A stretch of DNA of 64,000 nucleotides from Chitinophagaceae bacterium. GTDB lineage: Bacteria > Bacteroidota > Bacteroidia > Chitinophagales > Chitinophagaceae. Below are positions 20,264 to 29,202 of the stretch, piece after piece. Location of the stretch: assembly GCA_016721085.1 (NCBI GenBank), contig JADKJI010000004.1, positions 208,137-272,136 of the forward strand. Direction: 5' to 3'. Both the position numbers and the translations under genes were made by a program. Numbering within the stretch: the stretch's first letter is position 1; each line of letters opens with the position of its first letter. A model generated the notes under the pieces. It was not told the DNA's origin. It searched no databases and saw only the letters and a program-made list of their open reading frames with translations.

Positions 20264-21109
20264 TTATTTTTCGATTTTGATATCGAGTTGATAAAATTCG
20301 ATTGCATTCAATCCAAACACTTTTTCTTTTTCTTCTTCTTTGAATCGTTCCATATATTTCTCCAGTAAACTCTTCCATTGTACATAGATGCCGCTTAGTA
20401 ATATAACAGGCCAATCACTTCCGAATAATAATCTGTTAGTGCCGAAAGCTTCAAATACTACATCGAGATAGGGATAGAAATCGGCCGCTTCCCATTCTTT
20501 CCAAACAGCTTCGGTAAAGAGACCGGATAGTTTGCAACTTACATTTGGTTGCTTAGCAATTTCCCGCATCCATCTTTTCCATTCGGTGATATTCTTTGTG
20601 CGAATATCAGGCTTGGCACAATGGTCTATTACCAACCTTTGCTCAGGGAACAGCGTTACAAACTCAGCTGCAGCAGGAAGTTGGTTATGATAAACCAGTA
20701 CATCATATGTCTGGTTATAGTTCTTTAATTGAGCAACGCCTTGTTGAAAATCTTTTCGTAACAGAAAGTCATTAGGTTCTCCCTGTACAATATGTCTCCA
20801 TCCTTTTATGATTGGGTATTGGGAAAAATAGTCCAATCTTTCGTTGAGCTTAGGAGAAAGCAAATCTATCCAACCTACCACTCCTTTTATAATGGGATGT
20901 GTTTTTGCTAATTCTACGAGGAAATGAGTTTCGAGTTCGCTTTGGTCGGCCTGAACAGCCACTAAAGCGTCAATTGAATTATTCTTAGCTATCAGGGAAA
21001 AGTGTTCGGGTAGGAAATCGTGGCGAATCACTTTCATATCGGGAGTGATCCAGGCATCCCGAACTTTATCGTATTTCCAGAAATGAACATGTGTATCGAT
21101 GGTCATCAT
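20264..21109 (-). CDS. Amidohydrolase-family lactonase, probable L-fuconolactonase
   Basis: A 281-residue TIM-barrel amidohydrolase (amidohydrolase 2 type). Metal and active-site motifs are visible: DTHVHFW at the N-terminus, VIDHCAKPD in the middle and LLFGSDWPV near the C-terminus. These match L-fuconolactonase/L-rhamnonolactonase relatives (family knowledge). It would hydrolyse L-fuconolactone to L-fuconate. The start is the first of two ATGs at 21109, overlapping the mutarotase stop as ATGA once a mutarotase frameshift is repaired, so the two are translationally coupled. Confidence 0.82.
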   Translation of the reverse strand: MMTIDTHVHFWKYDKVRDAWITPDMKVIRHDFLPEHFSLIAKNNSIDALVAVQADQSELETHFLVELAKTHPIIKGVVGWIDLLSPKLNERLDYFSQYPIIKGWRHIVQGEPNDFLLRKDFQQGVAQLKNYNQTYDVLVYHNQLPAAAEFVTLFPEQRLVIDHCAKPDIRTKNITEWKRWMREIAKQPNVSCKLSGLFTEAVWKEWEAADFYPYLDVVFEAFGTNRLLFGSDWPVILLSGIYVQWKSLLEKYMERFKEEEKEKVFGLNAIEFYQLDIKIEK

Positions 21110-21434
21110 GGCAATTCAAATATTTTTTCATCAGAATCCATTTCTCTCCTGGCTTCGCCCAGGGTAATGCTTGCTGGAAACTCCACATTAGTTCTTCCCA
21201 GGCCTGCACTTTACTATTGGAAGCATCCATTGCTGCTTTTTTCTCAAAGCTGAAATCTTCTGATGCTTCAATGATCATGAACATCCTGTTTCCTGTTCTA
21301 TAAATATCCAACACTTCAATGCCCGAATCCTTTATGCTCTTGATAATTTCTGGCCATACCTTTTGATGATAGCGTTCGTATTCTGCTATGAGGTCTGGTT
21401 CGTCTATGAGGTCGAGGGCGAGGCAGTGTCGCAT
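21106..21434 (-). CDS. L-fucose/L-rhamnose mutarotase (RhaM family; C-terminal frameshift)
   Basis: A small (about 109 residues) ferredoxin-like mutarotase that interconverts sugar anomers. It has the family pattern of an early ALDL stretch, EYERYHQKVWPEI and a conserved C-terminal KPGEKW. As read, the frame runs past the lactonase start to 21066; adding one base at the T6 run 21123-21128 gives a C-terminus MKKIFELP with TGA at 21106-21108. That is the usual RhaM ending and forms an ATGA overlap with the next gene. First gene of the pathway operon. The family serves rhamnose or fucose; the operon favours fucose. Confidence 0.82.
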
Positions 21435-22137
21435 TCTTGGAGGTTTAAAGGTTAGAGGTTAAGAGGTTCAATATGTTCCATATGTTCAATAGGTTATTAG
21501 GTCTAACAGCATGATAAAATAAGGGAGTTTGAGTCATAAAGAGTTAATAGAGTTAAAAAAGTTCTTTCTGAAATTAGTTATTAGCTCACACCTAGAAACC
21601 TATTGAACCTTTTAACCCTATTGAACATCTTGAACATTTCGTCAAAGTCGCCCCATTTCCCTTCCCCCACTTCCCCTATTTTCACTTTCTTTTCCCGGTT
21701 TTTAGCTGAGTATACTCCGGGGGGCTCCCCGGGTTGCACCCGGGGTCATTATTATTCAACCCCTTCGGGGTTGGTCGACTCTCAAATTAAATAGTTCTTT
21801 TCCTCCTTCCTACTTCCCACTTCCCTCCCTTCGCCGGCTTAAATTAAAAAGCTCGGACTTCCGGACTCATCCTGACTTCCGGTCTCCCCGGGTTTCACTC
21901 CGGGATCAGATTATTCAACCCCTTCGGGGTTGGTCGACTCTCAAACTAAATAGTTCTTTTCCTCCTTCCTAACTTCCCTACTTCCATTCTCCCTTACTTG
22001 TATTTGTATTCCTTCCGGACTAAAAATTCGGTCTCTCCAAAGCGCAGAGGCCGCGGACTTAAATATCAGGGGCTTTAAAATTTTCGGTCTTTCCGACTTC
22101 CGGACTTGACTCCCGACTCCCGACTAAAGACTCCCGA
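21435..22137. repeat. Repeat-rich intergenic region with a duplicated segment
   Basis: This 700-base gap holds no gene. Left part: TTCAA words, GGTTCAATATGTTCC (about 21467) answered by CCTATTGAACC (about 21599) as an imperfect inverted repeat. Right part: a direct repeat of about 90-100 bases, copy 1 at 21721-21816 and copy 2 at 21881-21978, each with a CCCCGGGT hairpin, ATTCAACCCCTTCGGGG and TTGGTCGACTCTCAAA. The last 150 bases carry short direct words (ACTCCCGACT). The mutarotase promoter should be in the first 60 bases. Confidence 0.75.
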
Positions 22138-22986
22138 CTATTTAGCCACCTGCCTACTACTCCCCAATCCATCAATCCCCAATTCAATCACATCGCCTGA
22201 TCTTATATAGATAGACTCTGGTTTTTGTCCCATGCCAACACCAGCTGGAGTTCCGGTACTGATGATATCGCCAGGAAGTAAAGTCATGAACTGGCTTACA
22301 TAGTGAATGAGGAAGGGAACTTTATAGACAAGATTTTTTGTGTTGCCATCCTGCATCATCTTACCGTTATATGTAAGCCAGAGACGCATATTGTCGAGGT
22401 CTTTAATTTCATCCTGGGTGGCTATAAAAGGACCCATTGGTGCGAAAGTGTCGCAGCTTTTTCCTTTTACCCATTGGCCGCTTCTTTCCAATTGAAAAGC
22501 ACGTTCGCTATAATCGTTATGAAGTACATAACCTGCAACATGATCTAAGGCATCTTTCTCTTCTACATAACTTGCTTTCTTCCCAATCACAACGGCCAAC
22601 TCCACTTCCCAGTCAGTCTTCTGACTGTTTCTTGGAATGATCAGGTCATCGTTTGGTCCAACATATGCCGATGTAGCTTTAAAGAAAATAACGGGTTCCG
22701 GTGGAAGGGTCATGTTGCTTTCTTTGGCATGGTCTGAATAGTTCAATCCTATGCAAATGATTTTTGAAGGACGGGTAGTGGGCGGTCCCAGGCGAGTGCC
22801 TGGTTTCACAACAGGACATGTGGGCTGAGCTGTAGAAAGCCAGGCTTTCAAGCGGCTTATGCCACCGGTTCCAAAGAAGTTTTCGTTGTAGTCTTCGCCA
22901 AAGGCGCTGATGTCTAAATTAGTGCCATCCGGCAACTGGATACCGGGTTTTTCTTCGCCGGCATTTCCAAATCTTATCAGTTTCAT
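22138..22986 (-). CDS. Fumarylacetoacetate hydrolase-family protein, probable 2,4-diketo-3-deoxy-L-fuconate hydrolase
   Basis: A 282-residue FAH-family enzyme. Metal-binding residues are in DWEVELAVV and the family segment ICIGLNYSDHAKE, with a C-terminal GTPAGVGMG. Such enzymes split C-C bonds of 1,3-diketo acids. In the oxidative fucose pathway this would give pyruvate and L-lactate. It is transcribed toward the mutarotase gene but 700 repeat-filled bases away, so it may have its own promoter. The L-fuconate dehydratase step has no candidate in this window. Confidence 0.82.
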   Translation of the reverse strand: MKLIRFGNAGEEKPGIQLPDGTNLDISAFGEDYNENFFGTGGISRLKAWLSTAQPTCPVVKPGTRLGPPTTRPSKIICIGLNYSDHAKESNMTLPPEPVIFFKATSAYVGPNDDLIIPRNSQKTDWEVELAVVIGKKASYVEEKDALDHVAGYVLHNDYSERAFQLERSGQWVKGKSCDTFAPMGPFIATQDEIKDLDNMRLWLTYNGKMMQDGNTKNLVYKVPFLIHYVSQFMTLLPGDIISTGTPAGVGMGQKPESIYIRSGDVIELGIDGLGSSRQVAK

Positions 22987-23083
22987 GTGGTTGTATTTCT
23001 ATCCGAAACTACTTTCATTTTCAACGCATTCCAAACCATTTTTTGCAATCGATTTCGTCCTAACACCCATTAGCTTTTTCAAT

Positions 23084-23091
23084 TACCTTTG
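23084..23091 (+). promoter_or_regulatory. Bacteroidota -7 promoter element before icmF
   Basis: TACCTTTG matches the Bacteroidota sigma factor -7 consensus TAnnTTTG exactly and lies 24 bases before the icmF ATG at 23115. No clear -33 TTTG was found at the standard spacing. It supports ATG 23115 over the upstream GTG at 23091, which lies at the end of this element. Confidence 0.6.
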
Positions 23092-23114
23092 TGCAACCTC
23101 AAGAATGTTGTACT

Positions 23115-26100
23115 ATGAGCCAAGCCACAGAACAAAAGGTCAGGATTGTAACTGCTGCCAGTTTATTTGATGGACATGATGCTGCTATCAATATCATGCG
23201 CCGGATCATGCAAAGTAAGGGAGCTGAGATTATACATCTCGGACATAATCGTTCCGTAAAAGAAATTGTAGAAGCAGCCATTGAAGAAGATGTGAATGGC
23301 ATTGCCATCACCAGCTATCAGGGCGGACATGTGGAGTTTTTCAAATACATGAAAGATTTGCTGGAAGAGAGCGGATGTGGCCATATCAAAATATTTGGTG
23401 GTGGCGGCGGCACCATACTTCCCGATGAGATAGAAGAACTACATAAATATGGAATCACCCGAATCTATTCACCAGATGATGGAAGGAAGATGGGATTGGA
23501 GGGGATGATTGAGGAGGTGATTGGGTTGTGTAAGACGACAAGCGGCCCCCTCCCTGCCTCCCCCGGTGGGGGAGGAGTTGGGATACTCCCTGATTATTGG
23601 CTGGCTCCAAACAAATGGAAGAATGGGTCTGCTTTTCCTTTAGGAGAAATAAAAGATATCAGGAAAATTGCGAGAGCTATAACACTTGCTGAGAATGGAA
23701 TAAAAATAGAAGAACAAGATAAGTATGATGGAAGCTCATTGACTGTTGGACATTTTAATGCCGCCCTTTGGGGACTTAGATCCCCCCCCCCAAGGGCCCC
23801 GGCCCCCCCCCCGCCGGGGGGGTTCGGGGGCGGGGGGGGGGGGGGGGGGGGATAGGGTTGGGGTTGGGGTCGTAGATTGGGGGGGGTTTGGGGGGGTTTG
23901 GGGTTTGTTTTGTTTTTTTGGGGGGGGGGTTGGTAGTTGGGGGGGTTGGTTTGTTTTCTGCCTTGGCTGGGTAGGGAGTTTGGGGGGGAGGTGGTTTTAA
24001 AGGGGTTTTTTGGGGTTGGGTTTGGTTTTCGGGGGTTTTTGGGGGGGGGGAGGTTGGGGGGGGGTGGTTGGGGCAACAAGCTTGGTTTCCCCCACCGGGG
24101 GGGCCCCGGGGAGGGGGGTTTTTGGGGGCGGGGGCGGGGCCCCACCGGCACCGGCGGCGCCGGCAAATCATCCGTTACCGATGAAATAGTTCGCAGATTC
24201 TTGCAACATTTTACAGATAAGACGATTGCTGTAATATCTGTTGATCCTTCAAAGAAAAAAACAGGTGGTGCTTTGTTGGGAGATCGTATACGCATGAACG
24301 CTATTTCACATCCACGTGCATATATGCGCAGCTTGGCTACAAGAGATGATAATACCGCATTGAGTGCTTCGGTACAAGATGCTATCGATATCTGTAAAGA
24401 AGCTGAGTTTGATTTTATCATATTAGAAAGTGCCGGGGTTGGACAAAGTGATGCTTCCATTCTTGATTTCTGTGATGTGAGTTTATATGTGATGACTCCG
24501 GAGTATGGGGCCGCTTCTCAATTGGAGAAGATAAATATGCTCGATTATGCCGATGTAGTATGTATCAACAAATTTGATAAGGCTGGAGCTTTGGATGCAT
24601 TGGCTGATGTGCGCAAACAGTATAAAAGGAATCATGCACTGTGGACTATATCTGACGATGCCATGCCGATCATCGGTACCATTGCCAGTAAGTTCAATGA
24701 CGAAGGAGTGAATCACCTTTTCTTGGAGTTGCTAAAGAAAATTGAAGAGAAGACTGGTGAACATTGGGGCGCTATGGCATTTTCTGCAACAGCAAAAGTT
24801 TCTCAAGCTATCATTCCATCAAGCAGGGTCAGATATTTAAGTGAAATCAGTGATGCAAGTCGTGGTTATGACCAATTAGTAAAAGATCAGTCTGCACTTG
24901 CTTCAAAATTATATCAGTTAGACGGCGCTCTCAAAACTCTTAAAGATAAAGCGGCTCCAGAGTTGCTTGAAGTGCTTGAAAAGCAAATTCAATTTTATTC
25001 CGAGCAATTGACGCCAGTCTCAAGAAAATTAATTACTAACTGGGCTAGTAAGGTAAGCGAATATCAGAAGGACTTTTATGAATATACGGTAAGGGATAAA
25101 GTGATTCGTCAACCGATGGCTTCTAAAAGTCTTAGTGGTACACGAATCCCAAAAGTTGTGTTACCAAAGTATTCCGATTGGGGTGATATATTGAAATGGC
25201 AGGCACAGGAAAACATACCTGGACATTTTCCTTTCACCGCAGGCGTATTCCCGCTGAAACGTGAAGGAGAAGATCCGACCAGAATGTTTGCAGGTGAAGG
25301 TGGTCCGGAAAGAACCAACAGAAGATTCCATTATGTTTCGGTTGATCAACCCGCTAAACGATTATCTACAGCCTTTGATAGTGTTACCTTATATGGTGAG
25401 GATCCGGGTCATCGTCCAGATATTTATGGAAAAATTGGCAACAGCGGTGTGAGTATTGCCACTGTAGATGATGCCAAGAAATTATATTCCGGATTTGATT
25501 TGTGCGATCCTCGTACATCTGTATCAATGACGATTAATGGTCCTGCTCCAATGTTATTGGCGTTTTTTATGAATGCTGCTATTGATCAGCAGTGTGAGAA
25601 GTACATTACGGAGAAGGGTTTGTGGGGGGAAGTTGAGCAAATTCAAAAGTTAAAATTTACAAGTCAAAAATGGCCCAAGTATAACAATGCTTCATTTCCA
25701 GATGAGTTACCTAAAGGGAATAATGGTTTGGGATTACGTTTATTGGGATTAAGTGGGGAAGAAGTGTTGCCAGCAGAAGTATATGCACAATTAAAGGCGG
25801 CTGCATTAGCTCAGGTGAGGGGAACTGTTCAGGCTGATATCTTAAAAGAGGACCAGGCTCAGAACACTTGTATCTTCTCAACTGAATTTGCATTGAAACT
25901 GATGGGGGATGTTCAGGAATATTTTATTGAGAACAAGGTTCGGAATTTTTACAGTGTATCTATAAGTGGTTATCATATAGCTGAAGCAGGTGCTAATCCA
26001 ATAACTCAATTGGCATTTACGCTTGCTAACGGATTCACTTATGTGGAATATTATCTGAGCCGTGGAATGAATATCGATGAATTTGCTCCTAATCTTTCAT

Positions 26101-26918
26101 TCTTCTTCAGTAATGGTATGGATCCGGAGTATAGTGTTATTGGAAGGGTAGCTCGTAGAATTTGGGCGAAGGCTATGAAGTACAAGTACAAGGCGAATAA
26201 GAGAAGCCAGATGTTGAAGTATCATATTCAAACTTCGGGTCGCTCTTTACATGCACAGGAAATCGATTTCAACGATATCCGCACAACGCTTCAGGCTTTG
26301 TATGCTATCTATGATAATTGTAATTCCCTTCATACAAATGCTTATGATGAAGCCATCACTACTCCTACGGAAGAAAGTGTTCGACGTGCGATGGCTATCC
26401 AGATGATCATCAATAAGGAGTTAGGTACGGCAAAAACAGAAAACATCATTCAGGGAAGTTTCGCTATCGAAGAGCTGACTTCATTAGTGGAAGAAGCTGT
26501 ATTAACAGAGTTCGATCGCATTACTGACAGAGGGGGCGTATTAGGTGCCATGGAAAGAATGTATCAGCGAAACAAGATTCAGGAAGAAAGTCTTTTCTAC
26601 GAACACCAAAAGCATACAGGTGAGTTGCCAATAATTGGTGTTAATACATTTTTGAATAAGAAGGGTAGTCCAACAGTAATACCTGGTGAAGTAATCAGAA
26701 GTACTCCAGAAGAAAAAGAACAACAGATCAGTAATCTCGAAGCCTTCTGGAAACGTAATGAAAGCCGTTCAGCCAATGAGTTAAAGAAATTGAAAGAAGT
26801 TGCTATTAACAACGGTAATCTTTTTGCTCAATTGATGGAAACTGTGAAGTATTGTTCCCTTGGACAAATTACGGGTGCGTTGTATGAGGTGGGGGGGCAG
26901 TATAGGAGGAATATGTAG
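23115..26918 (+). CDS. icmF: Fused isobutyryl-CoA mutase IcmF (interrupted by a low-complexity tract)
   Basis: A B12-dependent acyl-CoA mutase in one chain. N-terminal cobalamin-binding domain (about residues 1-140) with FDGHDAAIN and SYQGGH; linker; G-protein chaperone with P-loop GTGGAGKSS, ESAGVGQSD and NKFD; then the mutase barrel (SGTRIPKVVLPKYSDWGD to DPRTSVSMTINGPAP) up to 26918. IcmF interconverts isobutyryl- and butyryl-CoA. The B12 and GTPase-mutase parts are in the same frame but separated by 23781-24142, a homopolymer-rich tract with in-frame TAG codons at 23853 and 23934. Linker-like residues (DIRKIARAITLAENG) survive just before the tract. As deposited the gene is broken. Confidence 0.88.
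23781..24142. other. G/T-only, homopolymer-rich tract inside icmF
   Basis: About 360 bases nearly free of A and C on the + strand, starting with a run of C and becoming runs of G (up to about 20) mixed with T. It begins after CTTTGGGGACTTAGAT and ends at CCACCGGCACCGG, where the IcmF P-loop sequence resumes. The composition is unlike the 40-45% G+C around it. A CCCCCTCCCTGCC-type element lies 230 bases upstream (23549) and an inverted, G/C-padded version near 24085-24125. It is more likely a base-call/consensus artefact over a hairpin than native DNA. Confidence 0.85.
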
Positions 26919-27043
26919 TTTTGAGTCGGGAAGTCGGGAAGTCCGGAAGACCGAAAGTCCGTGGTGAGAGCGTGAAGGTTGAAGAGCGTGGAGTCCGGGG
27001 AGAAAATACAAATATTGTATCTAGACTTTGATTTTTTTTTTTT

Positions 27044-27100
27044 ACCGCAGAGACGCGGAGACGCAGAGGAACGCCCTCTGCGTCTCCGCGTCTCTGCGGT
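27044..27100. repeat. Dispersed palindrome, intact copy A
   Basis: A perfect 26-bp inverted repeat: left arm 27044-27069 begins ACCGCAGAGACGCGGAGACG, right arm 27075-27100 is its exact complement, loop 5 bases. A T-run precedes it and TATTGTATTGGCTGTT follows, a flank shared with the copy at 28992. It lies between convergent icmF and the TPR gene, so it may also act as a bidirectional terminator. Confidence 0.9.
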
Positions 27101-27182
27101 TATTGTATTGGCTGTTCCCCACACAATGCTGCAGGGGCAGGCATTTTCAAATTATCATCCCGACAAGTCGGGACTCAAATTA

Positions 27183-28916
27183 TCAAATTACATTCTGCTT
27201 TATTCTGTGCGCCGTAATCATATGCACCACTCTCTTCTCTACCAAATGGTGAAGAGGAAGAAGGATGGCGATGAGTACAACTTTGATTGCAAGTACTTTC
27301 CAGGGTTCGCCATGAGTGAAATGATGTATTTGGTTATCGGCGATTAATATGATGAATTCGAAAAAGAATATGAAAGAGATAAATCCGAGGGCACGGATCC
27401 ATCCAATCGGAACTTTAAGAAAGCCAAAGGAAACCAGTAAAAGGAATAAGACAAGGATTCCGATAGTGATACCGGTATATTGAATATTATGTCTTGTTTG
27501 AAGCGCTTCTTCCTCTTCTTTTTGTTTTCTTTCCTTTCTTTTGTTTTCAGCATCAATTTCCATTGATACAAGGTCTTTCTCTTTGCCTAACACTTCCAAA
27601 GAATCTTTCAGGATATTAAATTGGGAAGAATAGGTTAAGGCATTTTTATAATCACCAATTTCTGTATAGCAACTATCAAGATAAGAAAGAGCCATTTTAA
27701 CACCTTCCAGATTATTTGACTGTTCGCAAAACCCTTTGCCTTTTAATAGAAAGGGTATGGCTTCTTTTGCCCTTCCCATTTTTCGTAAAGTGTATCCGTA
27801 TTCGATGTAGAACTGAGCTTTTGTATATACATTGTTTTCCCTCTCATATACAGGAAAAAGTTTACTGTAATAGTAATTTGTTGAATCATAATTCTTCAAA
27901 TCTAAATATATAAGTGCTTTTGCCCTGTCCATTATATAGCCCAATTGCATTTGCTGCAACATATTACTTAGCTCTGGATGAGTTTCCAGGTAAGCAAGTC
28001 CTTCTTTCATTTGTCCTTTAGCAAATAGATTGTTTACTAAGCTAAAGGTGCTTTGTATCTTTCCTTGCTGATTTTTTAAGCTATCAGCCAGTTTAAACGA
28101 TTTTTCAAAGTAAGTGCTTGCAATATCATATTTCTTTTGATATTGGTATAAAGCCCCCATAGCATTATAGTCAGCTGTCAGCTCTGTCATTTTGCCTTTT
28201 GACAAATCGAATTCTAATACTTTGGTATAGTAATCAATTGCTTTATCATGATTTCCAATAGTGGCGAAGAAATCGCTTAAGCTGCGGTAGCAATTAATCA
28301 ATAAGATTTCTTTGTCTTTATGTTTGGTTTGATCGGCAATGTTTAATGCGGCCAGATAGTTTTTGAAGGCATTCAATTTTTCATCGCGAAACTGGTAATT
28401 ACGGCCATTGGCCATGTATGCCCATACACGCAGTGAGTCGTCACCTAAATCGTTGGCATAATTGATTGCAGTGGTATTCGCTTCAATAGCTTTTTCACCT
28501 CGACCACTATTCCTGTGAATCCTGGAAAGAGTCAATTGTGCCATGATAAGCTCTCTTTCAAGTCCATCAGAGTCCTTGCATATCTTTAATGCTTCGTTAA
28601 TATAAATTTCTGCTTTATTTATATAGCTCTGCTTTCCAGCTTGTAATAAATAGGCTCTGGCAATATGAATTCGGATACCGGCCATGAGTTTTCGGTCGCG
28701 TGATTCTTCCGCAAGGAATATAGCTTCATTGATAGATTTTTCGGCAGTAGCTGAGTCGTATATAACAGCGTGGTCTATTAATTTTTTAAGGGCATTTATT
28801 TTCTCATCACGATTTGAGGCAGTAGCGAGCTCTTTCTGAAGGCGGGTTATTGTAGTGTCTGTTTGGGAAAATGCAGTTGAAGAACCAAGTAATAATACAA
28901 AGATGAGATACTTCAT
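27183..28916 (-). CDS. TPR protein with C-terminal membrane helices
   Basis: A 577-residue exported protein. A signal peptide (MKYLIFVLLLGSSTAFSQ) is followed by a solenoid of about ten TPR-like helical pairs (residues 30-430), a charged coiled-coil stretch rich in Lys/Glu (about 440-465) and three predicted membrane helices from about 473 to 555, with the C-terminus in the cytoplasm or periplasm undetermined. The layout is that of TPR-containing sensor histidine kinases or LuxR-type regulators of Bacteroidota, but no kinase or DNA-binding domain follows the helices. It could be a truncated or stand-alone sensor; no partner lies next to it. Confidence 0.75.
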   Translation of the reverse strand: MKYLIFVLLLGSSTAFSQTDTTITRLQKELATASNRDEKINALKKLIDHAVIYDSATAEKSINEAIFLAEESRDRKLMAGIRIHIARAYLLQAGKQSYINKAEIYINEALKICKDSDGLERELIMAQLTLSRIHRNSGRGEKAIEANTTAINYANDLGDDSLRVWAYMANGRNYQFRDEKLNAFKNYLAALNIADQTKHKDKEILLINCYRSLSDFFATIGNHDKAIDYYTKVLEFDLSKGKMTELTADYNAMGALYQYQKKYDIASTYFEKSFKLADSLKNQQGKIQSTFSLVNNLFAKGQMKEGLAYLETHPELSNMLQQMQLGYIMDRAKALIYLDLKNYDSTNYYYSKLFPVYERENNVYTKAQFYIEYGYTLRKMGRAKEAIPFLLKGKGFCEQSNNLEGVKMALSYLDSCYTEIGDYKNALTYSSQFNILKDSLEVLGKEKDLVSMEIDAENKRKERKQKEEEEALQTRHNIQYTGITIGILVLFLLLVSFGFLKVPIGWIRALGFISFIFFFEFIILIADNQIHHFTHGEPWKVLAIKVVLIAILLPLHHLVEKRVVHMITAHRIKQNVI

Positions 28917-28991
28917 TAGATAAGGCTTGAGGGCGCAATTTAATGGTTATTTTATTTCATTTAATATTTGGGAAGAATTGATAATTTTTTT

Positions 28992-29040
28992 ACCGCAGAG
29001 ACGCGGAGACGCAGAGGGCTTTCCTCTGCGCCTCTGCGGT
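28992..29040. repeat. Dispersed palindrome, copy B (right arm shortened)
   Basis: The left arm at 28992-29017 equals copy A. The right arm at 29023-29040 lacks eight internal bases (CCTCTGCG then CCTCTGCGGT). The flank TATTGTATTGGCTGTT is the same as in copy A. It is followed by ATTTTCAAA words (about 29060). The gap of 285 bases between the TPR gene and the glucosidase holds little else. Confidence 0.88.
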
Positions 29041-29202
29041 TATTGTATTGGCTGTTTATTTTCAAATTTTCAAATTTTCAAATTTTCTAATTCTAGCCAC
29101 AAACTATCCCTATTTTCCCCTATTAATAGTAATTTCACCTCTTTAGCAGAGCCAGCTATTGTTGTATATGTATATGGCTATTGTGGAGTATAATTATAAC
29201 TG

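Noticed and set aside
23594..24460. Long minus-strand frame rich in proline across the icmF tract
   Set aside because: It is antisense to icmF and its proline runs come from the G tract; there is no motif or start context.
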